The position numbers and the translations under genes were made by a program. From positions 1,178,001 to 1,242,000 of the forward strand of contig NZ_CP133888.1 of the NCBI RefSeq assembly GCF_041228405.1: a stretch of 64,000 bases of DNA. Direction: 5' to 3'. Positions 17,590-27,731 of the stretch are shown one piece after another (position 1 is the first letter of the stretch; every line of letters begins with the position of its first letter). The stretch comes from Salinilacustrithrix flava. GTDB lineage: Bacteria; Actinomycetota; Acidimicrobiia; Acidimicrobiales; Salinilacustritrichaceae. Under the pieces are notes generated by a model that was not told the DNA's origin, did not search any database, and saw only the letters and a list, made by a program, of their open reading frames with translations.

Positions 17590-19113
17590 TCAGGTCGACG
17601 TCCCTACGCCCGGCGCCACGAGGGGCCAGGGCCGCTCCCGCTCGGCGGCGAGGGCAACGTCGAACAGCAGCGCATCCTCGTGGTGGCGGCCCAGCACCTG
17701 GATCCCGACGGGCAGGTCATCGACGGTGCCGGCGGGGATCGAGACGGCCGGGTTGCCGTAGATGTTCGAGATGATCGTCAGCGCACCCATGTTGATGAGG
17801 TCGGGGAATGCCTTGCCCACCCGGTCGAGCAGCTGATCGGGCAGGCCGGGGGCGAAGGCGCTGGCCACCCGCACCCCGCCGAGGACGCCTCGAAAGGCCC
17901 ACTTCGCCGCTGCGTTCGTCTGGGCCCACTCGAGGAACGAGTCGCTCGGACTGCTCGTGGTCGACTCGGCAGGGAACGCGGGACCGGGGTTGGTGGTGGC
18001 GATGAAGAAGTCGACCTCACCGAAGGCCCGGGCCATCTCCTCGTTGGCCGCCACCCGCATGCGCTCGGCGGCGGCCGCGGTGTGCAAGTTGTACATGGAG
18101 GTGGCGAGCCGCAGGCCGATGGCCACCTCCTCGGTGAGCTCCGGCGCGCACGCCGGCCAGCGATCGCCGAGGTCGGCCAGCAAGGTGGCCAGGTTGCCCA
18201 TCATCCACTGGGCGGCCAGGTTCGGTGGACGGACGTCGAGATCGACGCGCACCATGCCGGTCGCCGCGATGAGGGCGTCGGCCTCGGCGCGGATGCGCTC
18301 CTCGACGCCGGGTTCCAGCGTGACCCCGCCCAGCGCCGGGATGACGGCCACCCGCTTGCCGGCGAGGTCGTGGCTGCCGAGGCCGTCCTCGAACGAGGGG
18401 TGCTTGGGCAGGCTCGTCGGGTCGGCCGGATGGTGGCCGGTGACGACGTCGTAGTAGCGGGCGGCGTCTCGGACGGAGCGGGCCAGGTTGCCGAGCACCA
18501 CGGTGTGGGGTCGCATGTAGGCGCCGGGGCTGCGAGGCGTGCGGCCGAAGGTGCCCTTGAAGCCGAGGAGCCCGGTGTAGCCCGCGGGGATGCGGATCGA
18601 CCCGCCGCCGTCGCCGCCGCTGGCCAGGCTGACGAGCCCGCCGGCGACCGCGGCCGCCGACCCGCTCGAGGAGCCGCCGACCGTGCGGCCGTGGCGCCAC
18701 GGGTTGTGGGTGACCCCGTTCATCTTGGTGACGCTCACGTTGAGGCCACCGAACTCGCTGGCCGTCGTCAGCCCGACCGGCACCGCGCCGCCCTGCTCCA
18801 GGAGCCGCTCGATGACCGTCCCGGTCTGGGTCGCGATGCGGTCCCGGAAGACGAGCGAGCTCTCGGTGTAGGGCCAGCCCGCCACCGGGTCCAGCTCCTT
18901 GATGCCGGTCGGCACGCCGCCAAAGGGTTGGGAGACATCGGCTGCCGCGGCGGCGGCCCGGGCCCGGTCTGGGTCCACGTGGGAGAAGGCGTTGAGGTCG
19001 CTGGCCTCGATGGCGGCGAGCGTCGCCTCCAGCTCCTCCTTCGGTGCGCGCTCACCTGCCCGGAAGGCGTCGACGAGCGAGCAGGCATCCCCGGTCCAGG
19101 GCGAATCCGCCAT
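17590..19113 (-). CDS. Amidase (amidase signature family)
   Basis: 507 aa. The amidase-signature catalytic set is visible: Lys72 in TGIKELD, Ser148 in TVGGSSSGSAAAVAGG and nucleophile Ser172 in GGDGGGSIRIPAG. These Ser-cisSer-Lys enzymes hydrolyse carboxamides. The substrate cannot be told from sequence, and GatA is unlikely because gatB/gatC are absent and the C-terminus diverges. Motif FKGTFGRTPRSPG follows the core. No signal peptide, so cytoplasmic. The ATG at 19113 (MADSPWTGD) is chosen because the upstream extension is shadow of the sigma gene on the other strand. Divergent from the ECF sigma gene. Confidence 0.9.
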   Translation of the reverse strand: MADSPWTGDACSLVDAFRAGERAPKEELEATLAAIEASDLNAFSHVDPDRARAAAAAADVSQPFGGVPTGIKELDPVAGWPYTESSLVFRDRIATQTGTVIERLLEQGGAVPVGLTTASEFGGLNVSVTKMNGVTHNPWRHGRTVGGSSSGSAAAVAGGLVSLASGGDGGGSIRIPAGYTGLLGFKGTFGRTPRSPGAYMRPHTVVLGNLARSVRDAARYYDVVTGHHPADPTSLPKHPSFEDGLGSHDLAGKRVAVIPALGGVTLEPGVEERIRAEADALIAATGMVRVDLDVRPPNLAAQWMMGNLATLLADLGDRWPACAPELTEEVAIGLRLATSMYNLHTAAAAERMRVAANEEMARAFGEVDFFIATTNPGPAFPAESTTSSPSDSFLEWAQTNAAAKWAFRGVLGGVRVASAFAPGLPDQLLDRVGKAFPDLINMGALTIISNIYGNPAVSIPAGTVDDLPVGIQVLGRHHEDALLFDVALAAERERPWPLVAPGVGTST

Positions 19114-19200
19114 GCCCCCATTGTTCGCCTTCCCCGACGCGCGTTCCTCGGAGAAGATCGGGGTGTAGGACTTCGGCGCGGCCGGACGATGGAGGGGATG

Positions 19201-19719
19201 GTGAGCGAGCTGCCTGCGACCCCGGACCAGCGCCACGCCCTCGTCGACCTCTACGACCGGGCGTTGCCCGAGGTGTACGGATACCTCGCGGCGCGCTGCG
19301 GGTCGGCGTCGGTGGCCGAGGACCTCACGTCGGAGACGTTCCTGGCCGCGGTCGATGCCGTGCGGCGTGGGGCGGTGCCGCACCTGAGCGTGGCCTGGCT
19401 TATCGGCGTCGCCCGCCACAAGCTGGTCGACCACTGGCGGCGCAGCGAGCGGGACCAGCGCCTCACCACCGAGCTCGACCGACCACCGACCTCGGACGAC
19501 GAGTGGGACGTGCACCTCGACGTGCTCGCCGCGCACGAGACGCTGGCGGCGCTCGGCGGCCACCATCGCAGCGCGCTGGCGCTCCGCTACCTCGACGGCC
19601 TGCCCGTGCGCGAGGTGGCGGCGTGCCTCGGCCGGACCGAGGGCGCCACCGAGGTGCTGCTGGTCCGCGCCAGGGCCGCGTTCCGGGCCAGCTACGAGAA
19701 CGGGAGGCCGGCTCGATGA
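19201..19719 (+). CDS. ECF-type RNA polymerase sigma factor
   Basis: 172 aa. Region 2 spans about 12-82 (LYDRALPEVYGYLAAR, AEDLTSETFLAAV and WLIGVARHKLVDHWRR). Region 4 spans about 110-165 (LALRYLDGLPVREVAACLGRTEGATEVLLVRAR). There is no separate extended C-terminal domain. The start is uncertain among ATG 19189, ATG 19198 and GTG 19201; GGAGGGG at 19191-19197 gives acceptable spacing only to the GTG. The stop overlaps the ATG of the VOC gene (ATGA), so both products are made together, and the partner may signal to this sigma factor. No anti-sigma gene of a known class lies beside it. Confidence 0.88.
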   Translation: MSELPATPDQRHALVDLYDRALPEVYGYLAARCGSASVAEDLTSETFLAAVDAVRRGAVPHLSVAWLIGVARHKLVDHWRRSERDQRLTTELDRPPTSDDEWDVHLDVLAAHETLAALGGHHRSALALRYLDGLPVREVAACLGRTEGATEVLLVRARAAFRASYENGRPAR

Positions 19720-20753
19720 CCGACCCCTTCGACGCCCTCGCGTCACCGACCGGGCCCCAGCAGCCCCGCCCGAGCTTCACCCGCGCCCTGCGCGCCCGGC
19801 TGCTCGACGCCCTCGACCTCGACCCGGCCGACACCGCACCACCGATCGCCCTTCCACGGAGGAAGCCCATGCCCACCACCGCGACCGCGACCGCGGTCAT
19901 CCCCTACCTCACGGCGAGCGACGCCGTCGGTGCCCTCACCTGGTACACGCAGGCGTTCGGCGCCGAGGAGCAGTTCCGGGTCGTCGGACCCGACGGGCTG
20001 CTGGGCCACGCCGAGTTCCGCATCGGCGACGCCGTCTTCTACCTCTCCGACGAGCACCCGGCGATGGACGTGGTGTCCCCGACGACGCTCGGCGGCACGC
20101 CCTACGCCATGCACCTCACGGTGACCGACGTGGACGCGATGTTCGCCCGGGCCGTCGCTGCGGGCGCCACCCCGCAGCGCGAGCCCGAGGACCAGCCCCA
20201 CGGCGCGCGCCACGGCACCCTCCTCGATCCCTACGGCCACCGCTGGATGCTGTCCCAGCCGATCGAGGACGTCTCCCTCGACGAGTACGCCGCCCGGTCC
20301 GAGGGCAGCCCGTACCGGGTCGACGTCGCCGCCGGAGCGAGCCGCGACGGCCAGCCCTACGTGGACGGCATCTGGGGATCGATGACGTACACGGACCCGG
20401 AGGTCGGGATCCGCTTCGTCACCCAGGTGCTCGGCTTCGAGGAGCTCGTGCTGGTGCGTGACGAGGAGGGCGGGATCGTGCACAGCGAGTACCGCTGGCC
20501 CGAGGGCGGCATCGTCGGCATCTCCGCTGCCGACGAGGGCAACCCGTTCCTCCCCCCGCCCGGGCGCAACGGCCTCTACGTCGTCACCGCCGACCCGCAC
20601 GCCGTGTGGGAGCGCTGCCGAGCAGCCGGCGTCGACGTCATCCGCGAGCCGGAGGAACCGCACTACGACCCCGGCGGCATGGGCTTCTCCGTGCGCGACC
20701 CCGAGGGCAACGCCTGGAGCTTCGGGACCTACGCCGGCGGCGCCACCGACTGA
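19716..20753 (+). CDS. Two-domain VOC (glyoxalase-like) protein coupled to ECF sigma factor
   Basis: 345 aa. The first about 45 residues (MTDPFDALASPTG, then PSFTRALRARLLDAL) are a conserved-looking helical leader, not part of a VOC fold. Two VOC/glyoxalase modules follow at about 55-190 (VIPYLTASDAVGALTWYTQAF, DPYGHRWML) and 210-345 (GSMTYTDPEVGIRFVTQVLGF, VRDPEGNAWSFGTY). Such folds bind small molecules or metals, in enzymes, resistance proteins and sensors. The overlap with the sigma gene suggests a shared task; the leader could be the sigma-contact element, though this is inference. It ends at a strong bidirectional hairpin. Substrate unknown. Confidence 0.85.
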   Translation: MTDPFDALASPTGPQQPRPSFTRALRARLLDALDLDPADTAPPIALPRRKPMPTTATATAVIPYLTASDAVGALTWYTQAFGAEEQFRVVGPDGLLGHAEFRIGDAVFYLSDEHPAMDVVSPTTLGGTPYAMHLTVTDVDAMFARAVAAGATPQREPEDQPHGARHGTLLDPYGHRWMLSQPIEDVSLDEYAARSEGSPYRVDVAAGASRDGQPYVDGIWGSMTYTDPEVGIRFVTQVLGFEELVLVRDEEGGIVHSEYRWPEGGIVGISAADEGNPFLPPPGRNGLYVVTADPHAVWERCRAAGVDVIREPEEPHYDPGGMGFSVRDPEGNAWSFGTYAGGATD

Positions 20754-20809
20754 AACTGGCAGCGGCCACGGAACGCACGGGCTTCGTGTTCCGTGGCCGC
20801 TGCCAGTTT
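20753..20809. terminator. Perfect 22-bp inverted repeat, bidirectional terminator
   Basis: AAACTGGCAGCGGCCACGGAAC (20753-20774) is exactly complementary to 20788-20809, with a 13-base loop. It has an A-run on the left and TTTT on the right, so it could terminate both the VOC gene (plus) and clpB (minus; stop at 20851). The left arm recurs at 9707-9729. Confidence 0.85.
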
Positions 20810-20850
20810 TCCTACGGCGGTTCCGCAGTCGCTGCCGGTCCCGGAGGTGT

Positions 20851-23349
20851 TCAGACGGGTTGGGTGGTCTCGAGGCTGAGCTCGTCGCCGGAGACGTCGA
20901 GGGTGGCGACGTCGCCGTCGACGAGGCGGCCCTCGAGGATGGCGCCGGCGATGCGGTCGGCGACCTCCCGCTGGATGACCCGCTTGAGCGGGCGGGCCCC
21001 GTAGGCCGGGTCGTAGCCGAGCGCCGCCAGCTTCTCCTTGGCCGCGTCGGTCACCTCGAGGGTGATGCGGCGGTCGGCGAGGCGCTGGTGCAGGTGACCG
21101 AGCTGGATCTCGACGATCGGAGCCAGGTCGGCCTCGGTGAGCTCACGGAACCGGACGATGTCGTCGATGCGGTTGATGAACTCGGGGCGCAGGTGGTCCC
21201 GGGGGTCGCCCGGCATGTTCGACGTCATGATCAGCACGGTGTTGGCGAAGTCGACCGTGCGGCCCTGGCTGTCGGTGAGGCGCCCGTCGTCGAGCACCTG
21301 CAGCAGGATGTTGAAGACGTCGGGGTGGGCCTTCTCGAGCTCGTCCAGCAGGACGACGGAGTAGGGCCGGCGCCGGACGAGCTCGGTGAGCTGGCCGCCC
21401 TCCTCGTGGCCGACGTAGCCGGGGGGCGCACCGACCAGGCGGGACACGGAGTGCTTCTCCATGTACTCGCTCATGTCGATGCGGACCATGGCCCGCTCGT
21501 CGTCGAAGAGGAAGTCGGCGAGCGTGCGGGCGAGCTCGGTCTTGCCGACACCGGTCGGGCCGAGGAACAGGAACGAACCGATCGGGCGGTGCGGGTCGGA
21601 GAGGCCGGCCCGGCTGCGGCGGATGGCCTTGGCCACGGCCTCGACGGCTTCGTCCTGACCGATGACCCGCTCGTGGAGGACCTCCTCCATGCGGACGAGC
21701 TTGGCCATCTCGCCCTCCATGAGGCGCGACACGGGCACGCCGGTCCAGCGGGAGACGATCTCGGCGACGTCCTCCTCGTCGACCTCCTCCTTGAGCATGC
21801 GCGACTCGGACTGCAGCTCGGTGAGGCGCTTGGTGGCGTCGTCGACCTGGCGCTCCAGCTCGGGGATGCGGCCGTAGCGGATCTCGGCGGCCTTCTCGAG
21901 GTCCTGCTCGCGCTCGAGGCGCTCGCGCAGGGTCTCCATCTCCTCCTTGAGGGCGCGGATCTCGCCGATGGCGTGCTTCTCGCGGTCCCAGTGGGCGAGC
22001 ATGCCGTCGCGCTCCTCGCGCAGGTTGGCGAGCTCCTGGTCGAGGTCCTCGAGGCGGGCCACGGAGGGCGCGTCGGTCTCCTTGGCCAGGGCGACCCGCT
22101 CGATCTCGAGCTGGCGGATGCGTCGCTCGACCACGTCGATCTCGGTGGGCAGCGAGTCGATCTCGATGCGCAGCTTGGAGGCGGCCTCGTCGATGAGGTC
22201 GATGGCCTTGTCGGGCAGGAAGCGCCCGGTGAGGTAGCGGTCCGACAGGGCGGCAGCGGCGACGAGGGCAGCGTCCTGGATGCGCACGCCGTGGTGCACC
22301 TCGTAGCGCTCCTTCAGACCGCGAAGGATGGCGACGGAGTCCTCGACCGAGGGCTCGCCGACGAACACCTGCTGGAAGCGGCGCTCGAGGGCCGGGTCCT
22401 TCTCCACGTACTTGCGGAACTCGTCCAGCGTGGTGGCGCCGATCATGCGCAGCTCGCCGCGGGCCAGCATCGGCTTGAGCATGTCGCCCGCACCGGTGGA
22501 GCCCTCGGACGCGCCGGCCCCGACGACGGTGTGCATCTCGTCGATGAAGGTGATGACCTGACCTTCGGAGTCGGTGATCTCCTTGAGGACGGCCTTGAGC
22601 CGCTCCTCGAACTCGCCGCGGTACTTGGCGCCCGCGACCATGGACGACACGTCGAGGCTGACGACCTTCTTGTCCTTCAGGGTCTCGGGCACGTCGCCCT
22701 CGACCACGCGACGAGCGAGGCCCTCGACGATGGCGGTCTTGCCGACGCCGGGCTCGCCGATGAGCACCGGGTTGTTCTTGGTGCGACGCGACAGCACCTG
22801 GATGACCCGGCGGATCTCCTCATCTCGACCGATGACCGGGTCGAGCTTGCCGGCGCGGGCCGCGGCGGTGAGGTCGCGCCCGTACTTCTCCAGCGCCTGG
22901 TACTGGTCCTCGGGGTTCTGGCTGGTGACCCGGTGCGAGCCGCGCACCTCGCGCATGCCCGACAGCAGGTCGTCCTTGGTGACGCCGAGCTTCTCGGTGA
23001 GGCCGAGCAGCAGGTGCTCGACGGAGAGGTACTCGTCACCGAGCTCGGTCTTGGCCGCCTCGGCGGTGGTCATCACCGTCGACAGCTCCCGTGACAGGCG
23101 GGGCTCGGAGCCCCCGTAGGCCTTGGGCAGCTTGGCGATGGCCTCGTCGGCGGCGTTGCGCACCGAGCGGTGGTCGACACCGACCTTCTCCAGGATCGGA
23201 AGGGCGATCCCGCCGTCGGTCTGGCGCAGGAGCGCAGCCAGGAGGTGGTCGGCGGTGACCTCGGGGTTGTTGAGCGACTTGGCCTGCTCGACCGCAGCGG
23301 AGAACGCCTCCTGGGTCTTCAGGGTCCACTTGTTCGGGTCCAGCGGCAT
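20851..23349 (-). CDS. clpB: ATP-dependent disaggregase ClpB
   Basis: 832 aa Hsp100 chaperone that works with DnaK to rescue aggregated proteins. It has an N-terminal Clp repeat domain (about 1-145), NBD1 with Walker A GEPGVGKT and FIDEMHTVVGAG, and a long coiled-coil middle domain (LEDLDQELANLREERDGM onward). NBD2 has GPTGVGKTELAR, VVLLDELEKAHPDV and GARPLKRVIQ. The segment between IMTSN and RPEFINR in NBD2 is only 9 residues, against 29 in E. coli as I recall it. An HspR-type operator and a near-leaderless promoter lie in the 54-bp gap after hspR. Confidence 0.97.
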   Translation of the reverse strand: MPLDPNKWTLKTQEAFSAAVEQAKSLNNPEVTADHLLAALLRQTDGGIALPILEKVGVDHRSVRNAADEAIAKLPKAYGGSEPRLSRELSTVMTTAEAAKTELGDEYLSVEHLLLGLTEKLGVTKDDLLSGMREVRGSHRVTSQNPEDQYQALEKYGRDLTAAARAGKLDPVIGRDEEIRRVIQVLSRRTKNNPVLIGEPGVGKTAIVEGLARRVVEGDVPETLKDKKVVSLDVSSMVAGAKYRGEFEERLKAVLKEITDSEGQVITFIDEMHTVVGAGASEGSTGAGDMLKPMLARGELRMIGATTLDEFRKYVEKDPALERRFQQVFVGEPSVEDSVAILRGLKERYEVHHGVRIQDAALVAAAALSDRYLTGRFLPDKAIDLIDEAASKLRIEIDSLPTEIDVVERRIRQLEIERVALAKETDAPSVARLEDLDQELANLREERDGMLAHWDREKHAIGEIRALKEEMETLRERLEREQDLEKAAEIRYGRIPELERQVDDATKRLTELQSESRMLKEEVDEEDVAEIVSRWTGVPVSRLMEGEMAKLVRMEEVLHERVIGQDEAVEAVAKAIRRSRAGLSDPHRPIGSFLFLGPTGVGKTELARTLADFLFDDERAMVRIDMSEYMEKHSVSRLVGAPPGYVGHEEGGQLTELVRRRPYSVVLLDELEKAHPDVFNILLQVLDDGRLTDSQGRTVDFANTVLIMTSNMPGDPRDHLRPEFINRIDDIVRFRELTEADLAPIVEIQLGHLHQRLADRRITLEVTDAAKEKLAALGYDPAYGARPLKRVIQREVADRIAGAILEGRLVDGDVATLDVSGDELSLETTQPV

Positions 23350-23355
23350 GGCTCC

Positions 23356-23384
23356 AGGCTACTCTCACTCAGGAAACCTGACAA
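23356..23384 (-). promoter_or_regulatory. clpB promoter: TTGTCA-17-TAGCCT, six bases from ATG
   Basis: On the minus strand, -35 TTGTCA (23384-23379), a 17-base spacer and -10 TAGCCT (23361-23356), then six bases (GGAGCC) to the clpB ATG at 23349. The mRNA would be leaderless. The HAIR-like operator overlaps the -35 box. Confidence 0.6.
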
Positions 23385-23397
23385 CGCCCCACTCAAG
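23377..23397. promoter_or_regulatory. HAIR-type HspR operator at clpB
   Basis: Plus strand CCTGACA-N7-ACTCAAG. The second half-site matches the HAIR consensus (CTTGAGT-N7-ACTCAAG) exactly and the first in 4 of 7 positions, with the exact 7-base spacing. Confidence 0.6.
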
Positions 23398-23403
23398 TTT
23401 CGA

Positions 23404-23814
23404 TCAGCGCTCCGGCAGGTTGATCCGGCCGAACACGGCGACCTCCTGGCGGAGCGGCACGAGGTCTCGTCGGTAGTGGCGGTGGGTGGACTCGACGGCC
23501 TCGCCGACGGCCCGGCGGGCGTCGGCAAGCTCGGCGCGCAGGTCCTCCAGCTCGGCCTCGAGGGCGAGCACCTTCTTCACGCCGGCGAGGTTGAGGCCCT
23601 CGTCGGTGAGCTCGGAGATGCGACGGAGCTGTTCGATGTCGGCGTCGGAGTAGCGGCGGCTGCCGCCGCTGGTGCGGGCCGGGTCGACCAGGCCCTTGCG
23701 CTCGTAGATGCGCAGGGTCTGGGGGTGGACGCCGGCGAGCTCGGCCGCGACGGAGATGACGTAGACGGCCCGGGCGTGGAAGCGACCCTCGGGCCTCGAT
23801 GGTTCGGTCGTCAT
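23404..23814 (-). CDS. hspR: MerR-family heat-shock repressor HspR
   Basis: 136 aa. The MerR-type helix-turn-helix begins YVISVAAELAGVHPQTLRIYERKGLV, with GGSRRYSDADIEQLRRI after it, and a dimerising coiled coil follows (LALEAELEDLRAELADARRAV). HspR represses chaperone genes by binding HAIR sites, with DnaK as co-repressor. It lies between dnaJ (15 bp away) and clpB (54 bp away), the classical actinobacterial arrangement. GGGGAGG precedes the ATG. HAIR-like sites are present in front of both dnaK and clpB, so autoregulation is expected. Confidence 0.95.
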   Translation of the reverse strand: MTTEPSRPEGRFHARAVYVISVAAELAGVHPQTLRIYERKGLVDPARTSGGSRRYSDADIEQLRRISELTDEGLNLAGVKKVLALEAELEDLRAELADARRAVGEAVESTHRHYRRDLVPLRQEVAVFGRINLPER

Positions 23815-23828
23815 GGTCGTCCTCCCCT

Positions 23829-24962
23829 TCAGACGCCCAGGTGCTTGCGGGGCGATTCGGTCTCGAGCGAGGCGAGCGCCTCGATCGCCTTGCGCTCGTC
23901 CCGGGAGAGCTTGGCGGGCACCGCCACCTCGATGGTCACGAGCAGCGAGCCGGTCTTGCCGTTGCGGGACACCCCCTTGCCACCCACGCGGAACACCTTG
24001 CCCGACTTCGTGCCGGCGGGCACGCGGATCTTCACCGGCTCGTCCAGGGTCGGCACCTCGATGTCGGCGCCGAGGGCGGCCTCGGCGAAGGTGACCGGCA
24101 CGGTGAGGGTGAGGTCGTCGCCGGAGCGCCCGAACAGGCGGTGGGGCCCGACGTGCACGATGACGTGCAGGTCGCCGGGCGGCCCGCCGTTGCGACCGGG
24201 GCCACCGCGGCCCTTGAGCCGGATGCGCTGGCCGTCCTGGACGCCGGCGGGCACCCGCACCTTGACCTCGCGGGGTCGGTGCTCGATGCCGCTGCCCCGG
24301 CAGTTGGTGCACGGGGTCTCCACGATGGTGCCCCGGCCCTGGCAGGTGGGGCAGGGCTGGGAGAAGGAGAAGAACCCCTGGTTGTCGTCGAGCACACCGC
24401 GCCCGCCGCAGTTGGTGCAGACGAGCGGGGTGGTGCCGGGTTCGGCGCCGTTGCCGGAGCAGCGCGAGCACGCCGCCTCGGAGGTGAGGTGCACGGCCGT
24501 GGTGACGCCCGAGACCGCATCCTCGAAGGTGAGGTGCAGCTCGGACTGCAGGTCGGCGCCGCGCTGGGGGCCGGTGCCGCGCCGGGTGCGACCGCCGCCG
24601 CCTCCCCCGCCGCGTCCGCGGTTGAAGAGGCCACCGAACAGGTCGCCGAGGTCGCTGGCGTCTTCGAAGCGGAACCCGCCGGGCTGACCGCCTCCGCCGC
24701 GTCCGCCGCCCATGCCCCCGAGGGGCCCCATGCGGCGGACCTCGTCGTACTCCTTGCGCTTGGCGTCGTCGCCGAGCACGTCGTAGGCCGCGGAGATCTC
24801 CTTGAAGCGGTCCTCGGCGGCGGTGTCGCCGGGGTGCTGGTCGGGATGGCTCTCTCGCGCCAGCTTCCGGTACGCCTTGGTGATCTCGGCCTTGGTGGCG
24901 GAGTCGGACACCCCGAGCACCTTGTAGTAGTCCTTCTCGAACCATTCACGCTGGGGTGCCAC
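23829..24962 (-). CDS. dnaJ: Chaperone DnaJ
   Basis: 377 aa type I DnaJ. The J-domain starts DYYKVLGVSDSATKAEI and has HPD at 39-41, which stimulates DnaK ATPase. A Gly/Phe-rich linker follows, then four zinc-binding CxxCxGxG-type repeats (CSRCSGNG, CTNCGGRG, CPTCQGRG, CTNCRGSG) and the C-terminal substrate-binding domain. The N-terminus MAPQREWFEKDYYKVLG is that of the actinobacterial DnaJ1. Located 37 bp after grpE and 14 bp before hspR. Confidence 0.96.
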   Translation of the reverse strand: MAPQREWFEKDYYKVLGVSDSATKAEITKAYRKLARESHPDQHPGDTAAEDRFKEISAAYDVLGDDAKRKEYDEVRRMGPLGGMGGGRGGGGQPGGFRFEDASDLGDLFGGLFNRGRGGGGGGGRTRRGTGPQRGADLQSELHLTFEDAVSGVTTAVHLTSEAACSRCSGNGAEPGTTPLVCTNCGGRGVLDDNQGFFSFSQPCPTCQGRGTIVETPCTNCRGSGIEHRPREVKVRVPAGVQDGQRIRLKGRGGPGRNGGPPGDLHVIVHVGPHRLFGRSGDDLTLTVPVTFAEAALGADIEVPTLDEPVKIRVPAGTKSGKVFRVGGKGVSRNGKTGSLLVTIEVAVPAKLSRDERKAIEALASLETESPRKHLGV

Positions 24963-24999
24963 GACTCACCTCCTCAGATGCGGACTCATTCGAACACGT

Positions 25000-25583
25000 T
25001 CAGCCGGCGACCTTGACCATGGCGGCGCGGATGACACGCCCGTTCCACAGGTAGCCGGTGCGGAGGACCTCGACGACGGTGGGTTCGCCGTCGCCTTCCT
25101 CGTGCATGACGGCCTCGGCCAAGTTGGGGTCGAAGGGCTCGCCGGCAGGGGCGACCCGCTCGAGGCCCTCCTTCTCGAGGAACCCGAACAGCGACTTGGA
25201 CACCGCTTCGACACCGGCCTCGCCGTCGCCGGCGTGGGCCTGCGCCGCCTCGATGGCGTCGAGCACGGGGAGCATGCGCTCCACGAAGCTGCCCTGGCTG
25301 CGGGCCACCTCGTCGGTGATCCGCTTCTGGACCTGCTTGCGGTAGTTGTCGAAGTCGGCCGCCGTGCGCCGGTACGCGTCGAGGAACTCGTCGCGCTCGG
25401 CCACCAGGGCGTCGAGCTGCTCGGGGGTGAAGTCGAGCGGGTCGTCAGCCAGGTGGTGGTCGGCATCAGCGTGGGCGTCGACCGACTCGGCCACCGCCTC
25501 CGCGTCCGAGGCGAGTGCCTCGGACACGTGGGCGGGGTCGTCGACGTCGTCGGTTGGGGTGAGGTCGTCGTCGGCCACGTCGA

Positions 25584-25587
<4 letters not shown>
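25000..25587 (-). CDS. grpE: Nucleotide exchange factor GrpE
   Basis: 195 aa. A long acidic N-terminus (about 1-65) is followed by the helical dimerisation region (LVAERDEFLDAYRRTAADFDNYRKQ) and the C-terminal beta domain with FDPNLAEAVMHEEGD and VLRTGYLWNGRVIRAAMV, the GrpE signature. It exchanges nucleotide on DnaK. The ATG overlaps the dnaK stop by four bases (ATGA). Confidence 0.96.
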
Positions 25588-27422
<1,835 letters not shown>

Positions 27423-27506
27423 GGGGTTCCTCCAAGTGGAACGGGACTTCGGATGGGGTCAGGGAAGTGGCGCCGACCCTCGGTTCCAGGCCGGTTGCGC
27501 TGTGCC

Positions 27507-27535
27507 AGCATAAAACTTGAGTGTGGAGTTGACAA
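27507..27535 (-). promoter_or_regulatory. dnaK promoter TTGTCA-17-TATGCT
   Basis: Minus strand -35 TTGTCA (27535-27530), 17-base spacer, -10 TATGCT (27512-27507). Both are close to the vegetative sigma consensus, and the operator covers the spacer. Confidence 0.65.
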
Positions 27536-27536
27536 C
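27516..27536. promoter_or_regulatory. HAIR-type HspR operator at dnaK
   Basis: Plus strand CTTGAGT-N7-TGACAAC. The first half is a perfect HAIR half-site and the second is degenerate (3 of 7), at the correct spacing. It lies between the -35 and -10 boxes of dnaK, a position suited to repression. Confidence 0.6.
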
Positions 27537-27731
27537 TTCGACATTCCCGCTCGATCCGTGACCTCTACCGCACGATCCGCGGTCCGCCAGGCCGCTGGAC
27601 CCCGATCGGCGTGCGTCCTCCGCTGCGACTGCCGAGAAGGCCGGATCTCCGCTGACACCTAGGCCGTATGGCCCAGTACTCTCCGCCCTGGGAATGTGCG
27701 TGCGCGCGAGCGCGACGGGGCGAGGCGAGCC

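Larger units (their letters stand above)
27423..27731. other. 309-bp divergent intergenic region dnaK / tadE
   Basis: It contains the dnaK promoter, HAIR-like operator and leader at its left end. The right half (27540-27731) should hold the tadE promoter, but I find no clear -10/-35 pair; GAGGCGAG at 27722-27729 is the tadE ribosome site. No supported gene. Confidence 0.6.

Noticed and set aside
17590..19113. Amidase called as GatA (Glu-tRNA amidotransferase)
   Set aside because: The signature is shared by the whole family; no gatB or gatC neighbours, and substrate-loop sequence does not look like GatA.
27529..27560. TTGACA on the plus strand as a -35 box for tadE
   Set aside because: No TANNNT-like box is found 16-18 bases downstream; the same bases are explained as the dnaK -35 box and HAIR half-site on the other strand.
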